Source: Cyanobacteria bacterium OH_PDB_230
GTDB lineage: Bacteria > Cyanobacteriota > Vampirovibrionia > Gastranaerophilales > Gastranaerophilaceae
DNA length: 64,000 bases
Direction of reading: 5' to 3'
Assembly: GCA_023421795.1 (NCBI GenBank)
Contig: JAEZSO010000003.1
Coordinates: 186,001-250,000 of the forward strand
In this document: positions 33,792 to 41,755 of the stretch, in pieces
Position numbering within the stretch: position 1 is the first letter of the stretch
How the letters are laid out: every line of letters begins with the position of its first letter
Translations under genes and position numbers: made by a program
The notes under the pieces: model-generated
Seen by the model: only the letters and a program-made list of their open reading frames with translations
Database searches by the model: none
What the model was told of the DNA's origin: nothing

Positions 33792-35422
33792 TAAAACTCC
33801 TTTATATTGGCGGTAGGTACATTTATGAATATAGAATTTTTTGTTGAATATAAATTAACAGCTTTTTTGAAATTATTGTTTGCGCTTTCGCTGTCACTAT
33901 TCATTTTAGCAAGCATAGCGTTATAATAGTAATACCTGTAGCTCTTTTCTTCAAGAAATTTTACCGAAGCAAGGCAATTTTCAGCCGCTTTAAAATCGTT
34001 TTTTTCGATGTAATAAGTAGTTAAATCCAGCCAGGAGTTGGAATAAAAGGGGTTTAATCTTATCGCTTTTCTTAAATCCGCCTGTTCATTTTCTTGATTT
34101 ATTTTAGACTTAACATAATAAGGCTGAAATGCTTTATTGTTAATAACTATAGCCTTATCACAATAATTTGAGGCTGTTGTGTTGTCATTTTCGAGCATGC
34201 TGACAAAAGCAAGATTCAATAGGTTTTCAATATTTTTCTTGTCATACTTTTCTGCTTTTAAATACGCCTTTTTAGCTCCGGAATAATCTTTCTTTAATAC
34301 AAGAATATTGCCCAAACCGCTATATGCAAAGGAGTGTTTTTTATCTATAGCTAAAGCTTTCTGATAACTGTCTGAAGCTTTTTCAAATTCTTTATTCAAA
34401 AAATGAATATTTCCTGCAAGAGTGTATGCTTCAGGCAGTTTGTTTTTATAATTGACTATTGATAATTCATTTAATGCTTTCGCATAGTCTTTGTTCGCAA
34501 AAAAGTACAAAGCAAGATAGTACTTGGATTTTAAAGGATTTCCTTCCGCTTTAGACATTGCGATGTATTTTATTGAATCGAGTTCTCTCAATGTTACGGG
34601 GCTTAATCCGTTTTTTTGTTCTATGTTCACGATAACGTCTATTGCTTCGTTATATTTCTTTTGTTCTGTGAGGATTTTTGCCTTTAATTCCGAATAATAA
34701 ACATTGTATGGATTTATTGAAAACGCTTTATTTATCAGATTGAGCGCTTTTTGGTAATCCTTTTCTGCATAAAGAGCTTCTGCAACGAGATATAGGGCAT
34801 AGTCTGATCTTTTTATTATTTTATCTTTTTTCATAACGTCAGCTATCGATTCATGAGTGAGATTGCTGTAGTTGATTGAAGATTGGATATCAGCCAAAAA
34901 CATTTCTTCTTCTGTGCTGTGCATATATTCAGGAAAATAATATTGCTTAAGCGCGTCAATTTGCTCTTGCCATATGTATTTATCCCCGACTTTGTTTATA
35001 GCGCTGTTAGCAAGGCTAAAAAATCCCATATCTGATAGTTTGTAGGCCATAAGCATATAATAAAAATCGTTGTATGAGCTTTCGTTAATAATTGATTCAA
35101 AGCTCTTATAAGAAGAAGTGGTGTTCCCTTGCTCGTACCTTTCTACAGCTTCAAAAAAAGATTGCATACAGGAGTTTTCTTCATTCATTTTGTCAACATT
35201 AAAATACAGCGATTTTTTATTGCTGATTAAAAAATCATAAATGCTGAACTCATTCATTTTTGAGTCCATATTTTTGTTGTTGTCACTATAAAAATCTGTT
35301 TTCTCAGGAGCAGAAGTTGTCACAAAATCGCCCGCGTCCTTAACCGATTCAATATTATTTGCCAGTATAATCCCTTGAGACAGTACTAAAGTAAGTACTA
35401 TAAAAAATATTTTAAATTTCAA
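33791..35422 (-). CDS. Exported TPR protein
   Basis: 543 aa. The N-terminus MKFKIFFIVLTLVLSQGIIL followed by ANN is a signal peptide. Residues 100-500 hold roughly ten TPR-like helical repeats (DYQKALNLINKAFSINPYN, KEFEKASDSYQKALAIDKKH, DYSGAKKAYLKAEKYDKKN). It probably works in the periplasm or at the outer membrane. Within an operon with a GAF-HD-GYP protein upstream and two response regulators downstream, so it may sense or relay an envelope signal; that is inference. Confidence 0.75.
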   Translation of the reverse strand: MKFKIFFIVLTLVLSQGIILANNIESVKDAGDFVTTSAPEKTDFYSDNNKNMDSKMNEFSIYDFLISNKKSLYFNVDKMNEENSCMQSFFEAVERYEQGNTTSSYKSFESIINESSYNDFYYMLMAYKLSDMGFFSLANSAINKVGDKYIWQEQIDALKQYYFPEYMHSTEEEMFLADIQSSINYSNLTHESIADVMKKDKIIKRSDYALYLVAEALYAEKDYQKALNLINKAFSINPYNVYYSELKAKILTEQKKYNEAIDVIVNIEQKNGLSPVTLRELDSIKYIAMSKAEGNPLKSKYYLALYFFANKDYAKALNELSIVNYKNKLPEAYTLAGNIHFLNKEFEKASDSYQKALAIDKKHSFAYSGLGNILVLKKDYSGAKKAYLKAEKYDKKNIENLLNLAFVSMLENDNTTASNYCDKAIVINNKAFQPYYVKSKINQENEQADLRKAIRLNPFYSNSWLDLTTYYIEKNDFKAAENCLASVKFLEEKSYRYYYYNAMLAKMNSDSESANNNFKKAVNLYSTKNSIFINVPTANIKEF

Positions 35423-35430
35423 AATTTCCC

Positions 35431-37329
35431 CTAATTTGTAATCGCGGATTTATTAATGTAATAAGACTCAAAGAGATTAATAAATCCTTCCTCATTTTCC
35501 CCTTTTTGCTCCGATGCAATAAGATTGTACAAATCTAACATTGTATAATTGCTTAAAATAGATCTGTGTTCTTGGCTTAGAACGCTATCGTATTCGGTCA
35601 AAAATATATCTATTATTTTGTCACACCCTATAGATAAAAATGCATCCACAACTAACTGGTCAAAGTGCGCATCTTTTCCTTGAACAAGTATATCTATAGC
35701 TTTTTTAATCGGCATTTTGTCACGGTAATGACGAACAGAAGTTATGGCGTCAAAAACATCCGCGACCGCAAGGATTCTGCCGCCTAAAGGAATTTCTTCG
35801 CCTGATGAGGATCTGAAATAGCCTGAACCATCGAATTTTTCGTGGTGAGATGATGCAATTTTTACGACGTTTTCAAAAGACTTTGAAGCACTGATTTTGC
35901 TTAAAATATCATGAGTAATTTCAACGTGCGTCTTTATATGATCATATTCTTCAGGGGTTAATCTTCCCTCTTTTTGTAAAACAGAATCTCTTATCCCGAT
36001 TTTTCCAATGTCATGGAGAAGCGCGGCTTTTGAAATAGCCTGTCTCATTTCATTGTCGACTTCTAATTCAACAGAAATCAGTTCAGCATACATTTTTACA
36101 CGTCTTGAATGACCTGATGTAATCTTGTCTCTTGCGTCGATAGACGCAGCCAGTGTATCTATAAAGCTTGAAAATAGTTCTTGCTGTTCTTCAAGCATTT
36201 TTTGCTGACGATTAAATAATATATTGTTTTCTAATGCAATTCCTGCGTTAGAACCGATGGTTACGAGTAAATCTTCATCATGGCTGGTAAAATCACCGTT
36301 AAACTTATTTAAAACCTGGAAAACGCCTATGATTTCATATTTGATGTTTCTAATCGGCATGCACAAGATATTATTTGTTTTATAGCCTGTCTGGATATCT
36401 ATTTCTTTATTGAAGCGAGAATCGGTATATGCATTTTGAATATTAACCGTTTCTCCTGTTTTCGCCACATGCCCGGCAAGACCCATATCCAAAGGAAATC
36501 TTATTTCTTCGCTTCCTATTCCTAAAGCTATTCTTGACCAGAGTTCGTTTCTTTCTTTATCAATCAAAAACACCGTACATCTGTCAGCATTAAGAACCAA
36601 TCTGGTTTGTTCTGCTATTGTGGTCAAAAGCGTGTCCAAATCAATTTCTGCACTTATTGTTCTGGCTATTTTCAATAAAGCCAGCATCGGATCAGAAGAA
36701 AAATCTCCTTCTTTTTTTTCTGTTGAAATTTTTTCAAAAGGTTTTGTAATTATGTCTTCATTCTGTTTTTGGAGGCTGGTATAAATAACATTAAGTCTTT
36801 TTAAACAACCTTCCTGGTTAAGCTTTTTAGCCAGATTCATGCCTTTATTAAGGTAGAAATAAGCTTTCTCAAAGTTTTTCAGTTCAAGGTTTACAAAAGC
36901 CAAAGATTCATATGTTCTTAGTTTTAAATACGGGAATTTATCAAGCATGGTATCTGCTCTGTTCAGGTAAAGAAGAGCTTCTTGAATGTTTCCTTCTTTA
37001 AGAACAACCTGAGAAAATGCATATCTGTTGATTCCTCCTGCATATTCACATGAGGTGCTGTTTGCTAAATATTTTGCATCTTCTAGTATCAATAAACATT
37101 TATAATAAGTTTGTGGCTCCAGAAGATATTTTAGTAAGCCCATAAAAGATAAACAAATCGAAACATTTTCAAGTGAGTTTAGCTCTAAAAAATATTTGTG
37201 AGCCAAAACAATAACTGAATAACTTTCTTCAAATCTGCCCTGTTCATATAAAGTTAAAGCCTTATCGAACAGATCTTTTACCTGTGTAATACAAGATTTT
37301 TTTTCTTCACCTATATCATTTTTAAGCAT
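35431..37329 (-). CDS. GAF-HD-GYP protein (c-di-GMP phosphodiesterase-like)
   Basis: 632 aa. Residues 1-200 are TPR-like helical repeats. A GAF domain spans about 212-385 (LTTIAEQTRLVLNADRCTVF, then MGLAGHVAKTGETVNIQNAY). The HD-GYP domain follows at about 405-590: HSRRVKMY, LLHDIGKIGI, the HHEKFDGSGYF motif, AVADVFDAITSVRHYRD. The HD and metal ligands are intact, but the GYP triad reads Gly-Tyr-Phe. HD-GYP enzymes hydrolyse c-di-GMP to pGpG or GMP. No GGDEF synthase is in the window. First gene of the five-gene operon. Confidence 0.9.
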   Translation of the reverse strand: MLKNDIGEEKKSCITQVKDLFDKALTLYEQGRFEESYSVIVLAHKYFLELNSLENVSICLSFMGLLKYLLEPQTYYKCLLILEDAKYLANSTSCEYAGGINRYAFSQVVLKEGNIQEALLYLNRADTMLDKFPYLKLRTYESLAFVNLELKNFEKAYFYLNKGMNLAKKLNQEGCLKRLNVIYTSLQKQNEDIITKPFEKISTEKKEGDFSSDPMLALLKIARTISAEIDLDTLLTTIAEQTRLVLNADRCTVFLIDKERNELWSRIALGIGSEEIRFPLDMGLAGHVAKTGETVNIQNAYTDSRFNKEIDIQTGYKTNNILCMPIRNIKYEIIGVFQVLNKFNGDFTSHDEDLLVTIGSNAGIALENNILFNRQQKMLEEQQELFSSFIDTLAASIDARDKITSGHSRRVKMYAELISVELEVDNEMRQAISKAALLHDIGKIGIRDSVLQKEGRLTPEEYDHIKTHVEITHDILSKISASKSFENVVKIASSHHEKFDGSGYFRSSSGEEIPLGGRILAVADVFDAITSVRHYRDKMPIKKAIDILVQGKDAHFDQLVVDAFLSIGCDKIIDIFLTEYDSVLSQEHRSILSNYTMLDLYNLIASEQKGENEEGFINLFESYYINKSAITN

Positions 37330-37405
37330 TATTAAAGCCTTAACAAACTATACTTTTAATTATACAATATATTTCAGGAAAAAATAAATATGGATAGGAA
37401 ATAAA

Positions 37406-38098
37406 ATGAAAAAAGTTAGTATTCTTGTTCCCGTATACAATGAAGTAAACACTTTAAATCTAATGATAGATAAAATTGAAAATGCTTCGTTCTGCAATTT
37501 GGAAAAAGAAATTATATTAATCGATGATGCGTCTAAAGATGGTTCCACAGAGCTTTTAAAAGACCTTGAAAGCAAATACAAAGTTTTATATCACCCTGAA
37601 AACCAGGGTAAAGGAGCTGCCCTAAGAACAGGTCTTAAAGAAGTAACAGGAGATATTGTTGTCATTCAGGATGCCGACTTAGAATATGACCCCAATGACT
37701 ATGAGGAACTTATAAAACTTATAATCGAGGACAAAGCTGATGTCGCATACGGATCAAGACTCAGCGGAGGCAAGCCTTCTCGTTCTTTTATGTTTACACA
37801 TTTGCTCGGAAACAAATTCCTGACACTACTCACAAATATATTATACAATACGACCCTTACAGATATGGAAACCTGTTATAAGGCGTTTAAAGCCAGTTTT
37901 ATAAAAGACATAACCATCAGATCAGACAGGTTTGATTTTGAACCTGAAATAACTGCCAAAGTCCTTAAAAAAAGAGCAAGGCTGTATGAGCTTCCTATTT
38001 CATATTATGGAAGAGAGTATGACGAAGGCAAAAAAATCACCTGGAAAGATGGATTACATGCTATTATTGCTCTTATCAAGTTTAGGTTTACAGACTAG
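37406..38098 (+). CDS. GT2 glycosyltransferase, DPM1-like
   Basis: 230 aa. GT-A fold: LVPVYNEVNTL, IDDASKDGST, NQGKGAALRTGL, the metal-binding IQDADLEYDP (DXD-like), then AYGSRLSGG and TDMETCYKAFK. The last ones are typical of dolichyl/undecaprenyl-phosphate mannose synthases, which transfer a sugar to a polyprenyl phosphate. The absence of membrane helices suggests a soluble, peripheral enzyme. Its 3' end overlaps the convergent ThiF-like gene by 11 bp. Substrate not known. Confidence 0.88.
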   Translation: MKKVSILVPVYNEVNTLNLMIDKIENASFCNLEKEIILIDDASKDGSTELLKDLESKYKVLYHPENQGKGAALRTGLKEVTGDIVVIQDADLEYDPNDYEELIKLIIEDKADVAYGSRLSGGKPSRSFMFTHLLGNKFLTLLTNILYNTTLTDMETCYKAFKASFIKDITIRSDRFDFEPEITAKVLKKRARLYELPISYYGREYDEGKKITWKDGLHAIIALIKFRFTD

Positions 38099-38846
38099 AG
38101 CAATACGGGCAGTCTTTCTTTTTATAACATTTTACCCTTTTAAACTGCATGTTTAAGCCGTCAAAAAATATTCCATGTTCATTTAAAGGCGTGCCGATGC
38201 CCAAAACTAATTTTAGCAGCTCATATGAAAAAAATGAGGCAATTACAGATGGTGTGGGGCTTATTACCCCGTGTTTTAAATTTGTTAAGTTTTTATCGGT
38301 ATCGACTTTAGGCGTTATACAACCAAGGCATGGTGTTTTATTTGGAATTATGGTGTATGCAAATCCGCCAAATGCATAACAGCCGCCAGTCACAAGTGGT
38401 TTGTTCATTTCTAATGCGATTTTGTTCAATAAAAACATAGATTCGTGAGTGTCAAAACAATCAATGATAAAGTCGTATTTTTCTACAATGTCTTTGTAAT
38501 TATCTTCATTTAATCTTAAATTATAGCCCTCAACCTTAATATGAGGATTATATTCTTCAATCCATTGATGTGCAGATTCGACTTTAGACATCCCGATATT
38601 TTTATATTTATGCATATATTGTCGGTTAAGGTTAGATAATTCAACAACATCGCTGTCAATAATCCCAAGTGTTCCCACACCCATTGAGGCAAGATTAGCA
38701 ATGACAGTTGAACCGACACCACCTAAACCTGCAATTAGTACCTTTGCTGACAACAGTTTTTCTTGTCCTTCGATGCCTATTTCTGAAATGATAATATTTC
38801 TATCATATCTTTCTATTTCCAGTGATTGCAAATTATTCCACTCCAT
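38088..38846 (-). CDS. ThiF/MoeB/HesA-type E1-like adenylyltransferase
   Basis: 252 aa. ATP-binding and adenylating motifs: AGLGGVGSTVIANLASMGVG (about 35-54), DSDVVELSNLNRQ, DCFDTHES, and two zinc CxxC pairs (CLGC and CPYC). This family activates the C-terminus of ThiS or MoaD by adenylation, or modifies tRNA (TcdA). The segment SNLNRQ with GMSKVES fits both ThiF/MoeB and TcdA; TcdA is a plausible alternative. The rhodanese domain of MoeB is absent. The ThiS-like protein at 10715 is a possible partner, but it lacks the terminal Gly-Gly. Confidence 0.85.
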   Translation of the reverse strand: MEWNNLQSLEIERYDRNIIISEIGIEGQEKLLSAKVLIAGLGGVGSTVIANLASMGVGTLGIIDSDVVELSNLNRQYMHKYKNIGMSKVESAHQWIEEYNPHIKVEGYNLRLNEDNYKDIVEKYDFIIDCFDTHESMFLLNKIALEMNKPLVTGGCYAFGGFAYTIIPNKTPCLGCITPKVDTDKNLTNLKHGVISPTPSVIASFFSYELLKLVLGIGTPLNEHGIFFDGLNMQFKRVKCYKKKDCPYCSSL

Positions 38847-38926
38847 TTGTAGCTCATATAATTTTACACAAGAATTGCTTTTTGCAAAATTAATTATAAA
38901 TACTTTACACTACGCAAGTAGTAGTC

Positions 38927-38955
38927 TTGACAAGATAGTACCTTCGATTTATATT
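38927..38955 (+). promoter_or_regulatory. Near-consensus sigma-70 promoter
   Basis: TTGACA, 17 nt spacer, TATATT. The best promoter match in the window. It would start transcription near 38962, about 20 nt before the first Met-rich micro-ORF. Confidence 0.7.
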
Positions 38956-38982
38956 TTAATAAGTTAAAGGAATAAACAATTT

Positions 38983-39075
38983 ATGAATTCAGTTTCAAAA
39001 ACAAACAATATGATGTCAATGATGATGCAAAGCATGTTCGTAAACGACAGGCTCAGTTTGTTTTTGCAAAAATAA
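38983..39075 (+). CDS. Met-rich micro-ORF 1 (leader-peptide candidate)
   Basis: 30 aa. Codons 10-18 contain six ATG in nine (NMMSMMMQSM). AAAGG lies 11-12 nt upstream of the ATG, and the near-consensus promoter is about 30 nt further. The end, RLSLFLQK, aligns with the end of micro-ORF 2 (RPGLFFRM), and both stop 24-28 nt before their own terminator. The two genes match along their whole length at a spacing of 169 bp. Such an arrangement is typical of leader peptides that control read-through by ribosome stalling. A real small protein cannot be excluded. Confidence 0.65.
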   Translation: MNSVSKTNNMMSMMMQSMFVNDRLSLFLQK

Positions 39076-39098
39076 TTCTTAATGAAGATACAAAGCAA

Positions 39099-39128
39099 AC
39101 CGCCTGAAAAAAGTAAGGCGGTTTTTTT
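39099..39128 (+). terminator. Attenuator-type terminator 1
   Basis: ACCGCCT-GAAAAAAGTA-AGGCGGT followed by a T-run, 23 nt after the micro-ORF 1 stop. Its 5' arm (GCCTG, 39102-39106) can instead pair with CAGGC at 39048-39052 inside the micro-ORF. Confidence 0.85.
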
Positions 39129-39157
39129 ATTGAAACAACGATAGAGGCAAATAAAAT

Positions 39158-39244
39158 ATGAACAATAAATATAAAAATATGATGACAATGATGATGGGCT
39201 GCATGTGCTTAACTTGCAGGCCGGGTTTGTTTTTCCGAATGTGA
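39158..39244 (+). CDS. Met- and Cys-containing micro-ORF 2 (leader-peptide candidate)
   Basis: 28 aa. Codons 8-16 hold six ATG (NMMTMMMGCM), followed by three Cys codons in all (GC, C, TC) and CRPGLFFRM. GAGG lies about 10 nt upstream of the ATG. DNA identity with micro-ORF 1 is obvious from AATATGATG through GTTTGTTTTT and TTCTTA, offset 169 bp. The terminator follows 28 nt after the stop. The downstream gene begins only 30 bp after that terminator, so its expression by the upstream promoter needs read-through. Confidence 0.65.
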   Translation: MNNKYKNMMTMMMGCMCLTCRPGLFFRM

Positions 39245-39272
39245 TTCTTATATAGATAACTTTTTGAAACAG

Positions 39273-39297
39273 ACCGCCTGCAAAGAGGGCGGTTTTT
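39273..39297 (+). terminator. Attenuator-type terminator 2
   Basis: ACCGCC-TGCAAAGAG-GGCGGT then TTTTT, 28 nt after micro-ORF 2 and 30 bp before the next gene's start. The 5' arm (GCCTG, 39276-39280) is complementary to CAGGC at 39217-39221. Confidence 0.8.
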
Positions 39298-39326
39298 AAT
39301 TGCGAGCTTAAATGAGGAAAACAGTA

Positions 39327-40691
39327 ATGACATCATCTATAAATGTTAATAACAAACCAAATACAATCAGACAAGTGCCATCTTTCAAATCGAACAGCGA
39401 TTTTCTTTTTAATACCATAGGAAAATCGTTAAAACCACTAGATAGCTTTATAAAAATGCAAGAAAATCTCTCCAGTACAAGGTTTATCCAAGATACAGCG
39501 ACAAACTGGGTACCTAAGGCTTTGTTTACGAGAAGTAAAGCAGATTTTGCGGAAATGAGTTTTCTTGAATTTTTGGAGTCAGCTATTTTCTATTTTGCTC
39601 CCGGGCTTTTAGGCGAATTCGTTTCAAGAAAATTGTTGTTTTCAAAATTTTTACCTAAAGAAGCAAGAAAAGAATTAAACAAGCATATTCCTAAAAGTGC
39701 AAGCGAAATACTTAAAAACCCAGAGCTTACAAACAATGGAGCGGCAAAAAGACTTATACCTGTTAAAGCTGCAATAGTTTTGAGCTGCATCTGTATTCCT
39801 GCGGCCGAATATGCGTTGAGCTTTGCGAAAAATTTATTTACTTTAAAACTTTTTAAAAAAGCTGATTTCAATAATATTGCGAACCTTGATAAAAACCAAA
39901 ATGAAAATAAAGAACATCAGGAAAAAGTTGAAAAGAGCGCTAAATCCCATATCAAAAAAGCCGGCATAATTTCTTTGGTTGGTTTAGGAAGCGCGGTTGG
40001 GTTGGCTGCTTTAGGGCATAAATCAGCAGCCCTTCAAAAAGTCAGCAAAACAATATTGTCACCAGGAGAAACTATTTACAAAGGGTTTGAAAAACTTGGC
40101 GTGAAGTCTAAAAAAATACAAAACTTCCTGCAAACATATGTGAATTTTGACTTTGATTCAAGTGACGGAAAGCTCGCTCTTAGCAAAGGTCAGTTGGCCG
40201 TAACTGCCATATCGGGATTTTTCGGATATAATTCCGCTGCAAAAGATAGAGGAAGATTGGATCAGCTAGAAGTTCTAACGAGAGTCCCTCTTGTTGTATT
40301 CTATACAATCTTCGGCAGTTCGTTGTTTGAAAATGGATTTAAAAAAATACTTAATAAGAAAAACATTTTCCCTGAGTTGATTAAAAAATCAGAAAACGGA
40401 GCTTTAATAGTCCCTTCAAGAAAGGAATTGCCAGAACTTGCATTAAAGCTAGCAAAAGATAAAGGTACGAAAGTCGAAGATGAATTCAAAAGATTGATAA
40501 AAGGAAAAGCAACAATAACCGCAGTGCCGTACTTGTTCAGCCTTATATTTATGGGTTTTTCTCTAGCTGCTATAAGCAGGTTGTGGACTCAATACAGATT
40601 CGACAAATCTCAAAAAGAATCTTCCAAAGACACTCTTTTAAGCTTCAGTTTTTTAGCTAAAAACAAACCGAATGTATTTAAAGGTTTTTAA
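39327..40691 (+). CDS. Unknown membrane protein behind the double leader
   Basis: 454 aa from the ATG at 39327, 9 nt after GAGG; an ATG at 39312 is in frame but overlaps that site. About six hydrophobic segments, for example residues 148-172 (AIVLSCICIPAAEYAL), 210-230 (GIISLVGLGSAVGLAAL) and near 400-420 (AVPYLFSLIFMGFSLAAI). Residues 17-23 read QVPSFKS, the F-K-S/G motif shared with the next two proteins. No family recognised; no transporter or enzyme motif. Its only evident promoter lies upstream of both attenuator-like terminators. Confidence 0.65.
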   Translation: MTSSINVNNKPNTIRQVPSFKSNSDFLFNTIGKSLKPLDSFIKMQENLSSTRFIQDTATNWVPKALFTRSKADFAEMSFLEFLESAIFYFAPGLLGEFVSRKLLFSKFLPKEARKELNKHIPKSASEILKNPELTNNGAAKRLIPVKAAIVLSCICIPAAEYALSFAKNLFTLKLFKKADFNNIANLDKNQNENKEHQEKVEKSAKSHIKKAGIISLVGLGSAVGLAALGHKSAALQKVSKTILSPGETIYKGFEKLGVKSKKIQNFLQTYVNFDFDSSDGKLALSKGQLAVTAISGFFGYNSAAKDRGRLDQLEVLTRVPLVVFYTIFGSSLFENGFKKILNKKNIFPELIKKSENGALIVPSRKELPELALKLAKDKGTKVEDEFKRLIKGKATITAVPYLFSLIFMGFSLAAISRLWTQYRFDKSQKESSKDTLLSFSFLAKNKPNVFKGF

Positions 40692-40697
40692 CAAATA

Positions 40698-40733
40698 AAA
40701 TAGCTAAGGGTTGTTTTTAATCTTTAGCTATTT
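40698..40733 (-). terminator. Hairpin terminator spanning a stop codon
   Basis: AAATAGCTAA / TTAGCTATTT with a 16-nt loop, followed in the minus direction by TATTTG. The stop codon of the beta-helix gene lies in the loop. It also sits at the end of the convergent membrane-protein gene. Confidence 0.5.
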
Positions 40734-41562
40734 CCTTTAAAGCAGTACCATCTTTGTCCACATAAGTAACATCGGCATTCTCGATATTCCCTTTGACACT
40801 GGAGCCCGTTTCTATAATCAATCTTCCTCTTTTGTTCCAAAATTTAACGTCACCTTTAATTAGCCCGTTGTTTTTGATTTTTACTATAGGATTATTTATT
40901 TTAGTGGTCGTAACAAGCGCATCGAAACAAATTTCGCCAACTTCAGCGTTATCTACCGTTATTCTTCCGGTGTCAGATGCCATAATTATTTTTCCATCGA
41001 TTCTCGATTTGTTTGAAACAACTACCTCGGGAAGAGTGCATCTTTCATAAAAATTGCCGCAAACAACATTTCCCATAACCACGCTTCCGTCAGAAACTTC
41101 AAATTCCGTATGCCCTTTAGAGCTTCCGAGTAAATCCTGTTTTAAAGTTGTGTGATTGCTAAGAACTATCTTTTTTCCTTCCTCGTTGGTATAAACATCC
41201 CCACATACCTCTGAATCTTCAATTATCAAAGGGCTTATGCCATCCGCTTCTATATCTCCTTCAACAACGCTGTCGACAATTTTTGAATCAGCTTCTAAGT
41301 AATCTCCTTGCCTGTTAACGGCATTGCATATACAAAGATTTTTTATAGTTGAATTTATAATTTCAAACCAATATCCTAAAACATCATTTCTGACTTCCCT
41401 ATGAATGACTTCTTTTTCATAGTTAGAGTCATTATTTAAAAAGGTTAACTTACTCTTAAAAGCAACACTATCTTTTGCTTCATATGTTCTATGAGGCTGT
41501 TGATTTGTTGTGGAATTATAAGTAACGGGCTTGTATAAGAAACCCGATGTGGTAATTTTCAT
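40717..41562 (-). CDS. Bactofilin-like/beta-helix protein with FKS N-terminal motif
   Basis: 281 aa. Residues 85-270 are a succession of short polymer-type beta-turns (DSEVCGDVYTNEEGKKIVLS, GKIIMASDTGRITVDNAEVG, KIKNNGLIKGDVKFW), like bactofilins and other right-handed beta-helix proteins that form filaments or scaffolds. The first 45 residues are Asn/Thr/Gln-rich and contain SVAFKS at 32-37. No signal peptide. Bactofilin identity is inferred from the repeat pattern; length and N-terminus are unusual for one. Confidence 0.55.
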   Translation of the reverse strand: MKITTSGFLYKPVTYNSTTNQQPHRTYEAKDSVAFKSKLTFLNNDSNYEKEVIHREVRNDVLGYWFEIINSTIKNLCICNAVNRQGDYLEADSKIVDSVVEGDIEADGISPLIIEDSEVCGDVYTNEEGKKIVLSNHTTLKQDLLGSSKGHTEFEVSDGSVVMGNVVCGNFYERCTLPEVVVSNKSRIDGKIIMASDTGRITVDNAEVGEICFDALVTTTKINNPIVKIKNNGLIKGDVKFWNKRGRLIIETGSSVKGNIENADVTYVDKDGTALKEIAKD

Positions 41563-41688
41563 GACTTATTTTGGATTATTTATGCACTATAGCTATAAAA
41601 CCACTAACGTTTTTTTTTGCTACTAGTAACATGGCTAATAAATTTCATAAAAAGCCGAAAATAATAACGTTTTGAACTGCATATAAAA

Positions 41689-41722
41689 AAATAGCTTATG
41701 ATTTTAAAATCGTAAGCTATTT
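41689..41722 (-). terminator. Long perfect-stem terminator
   Basis: AAATAGCTTATGATTTT / AAAATCGTAAGCTATTT, 17-bp stem with one G-T pair and no unpaired loop, followed in the minus direction by a T-run. It closes the GAPDH-like gene. Confidence 0.85.
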
Positions 41723-41755
41723 ACATTAACATTAAACTACAATCAGTTTTTACGC

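Noticed and set aside
39130..39157. Second promoter (TTGAAA, 16 nt, TAAAAT) before micro-ORF 2
   Set aside because: The -10 box touches the start codon, so the transcript would begin inside the ORF; not a useful promoter for it.
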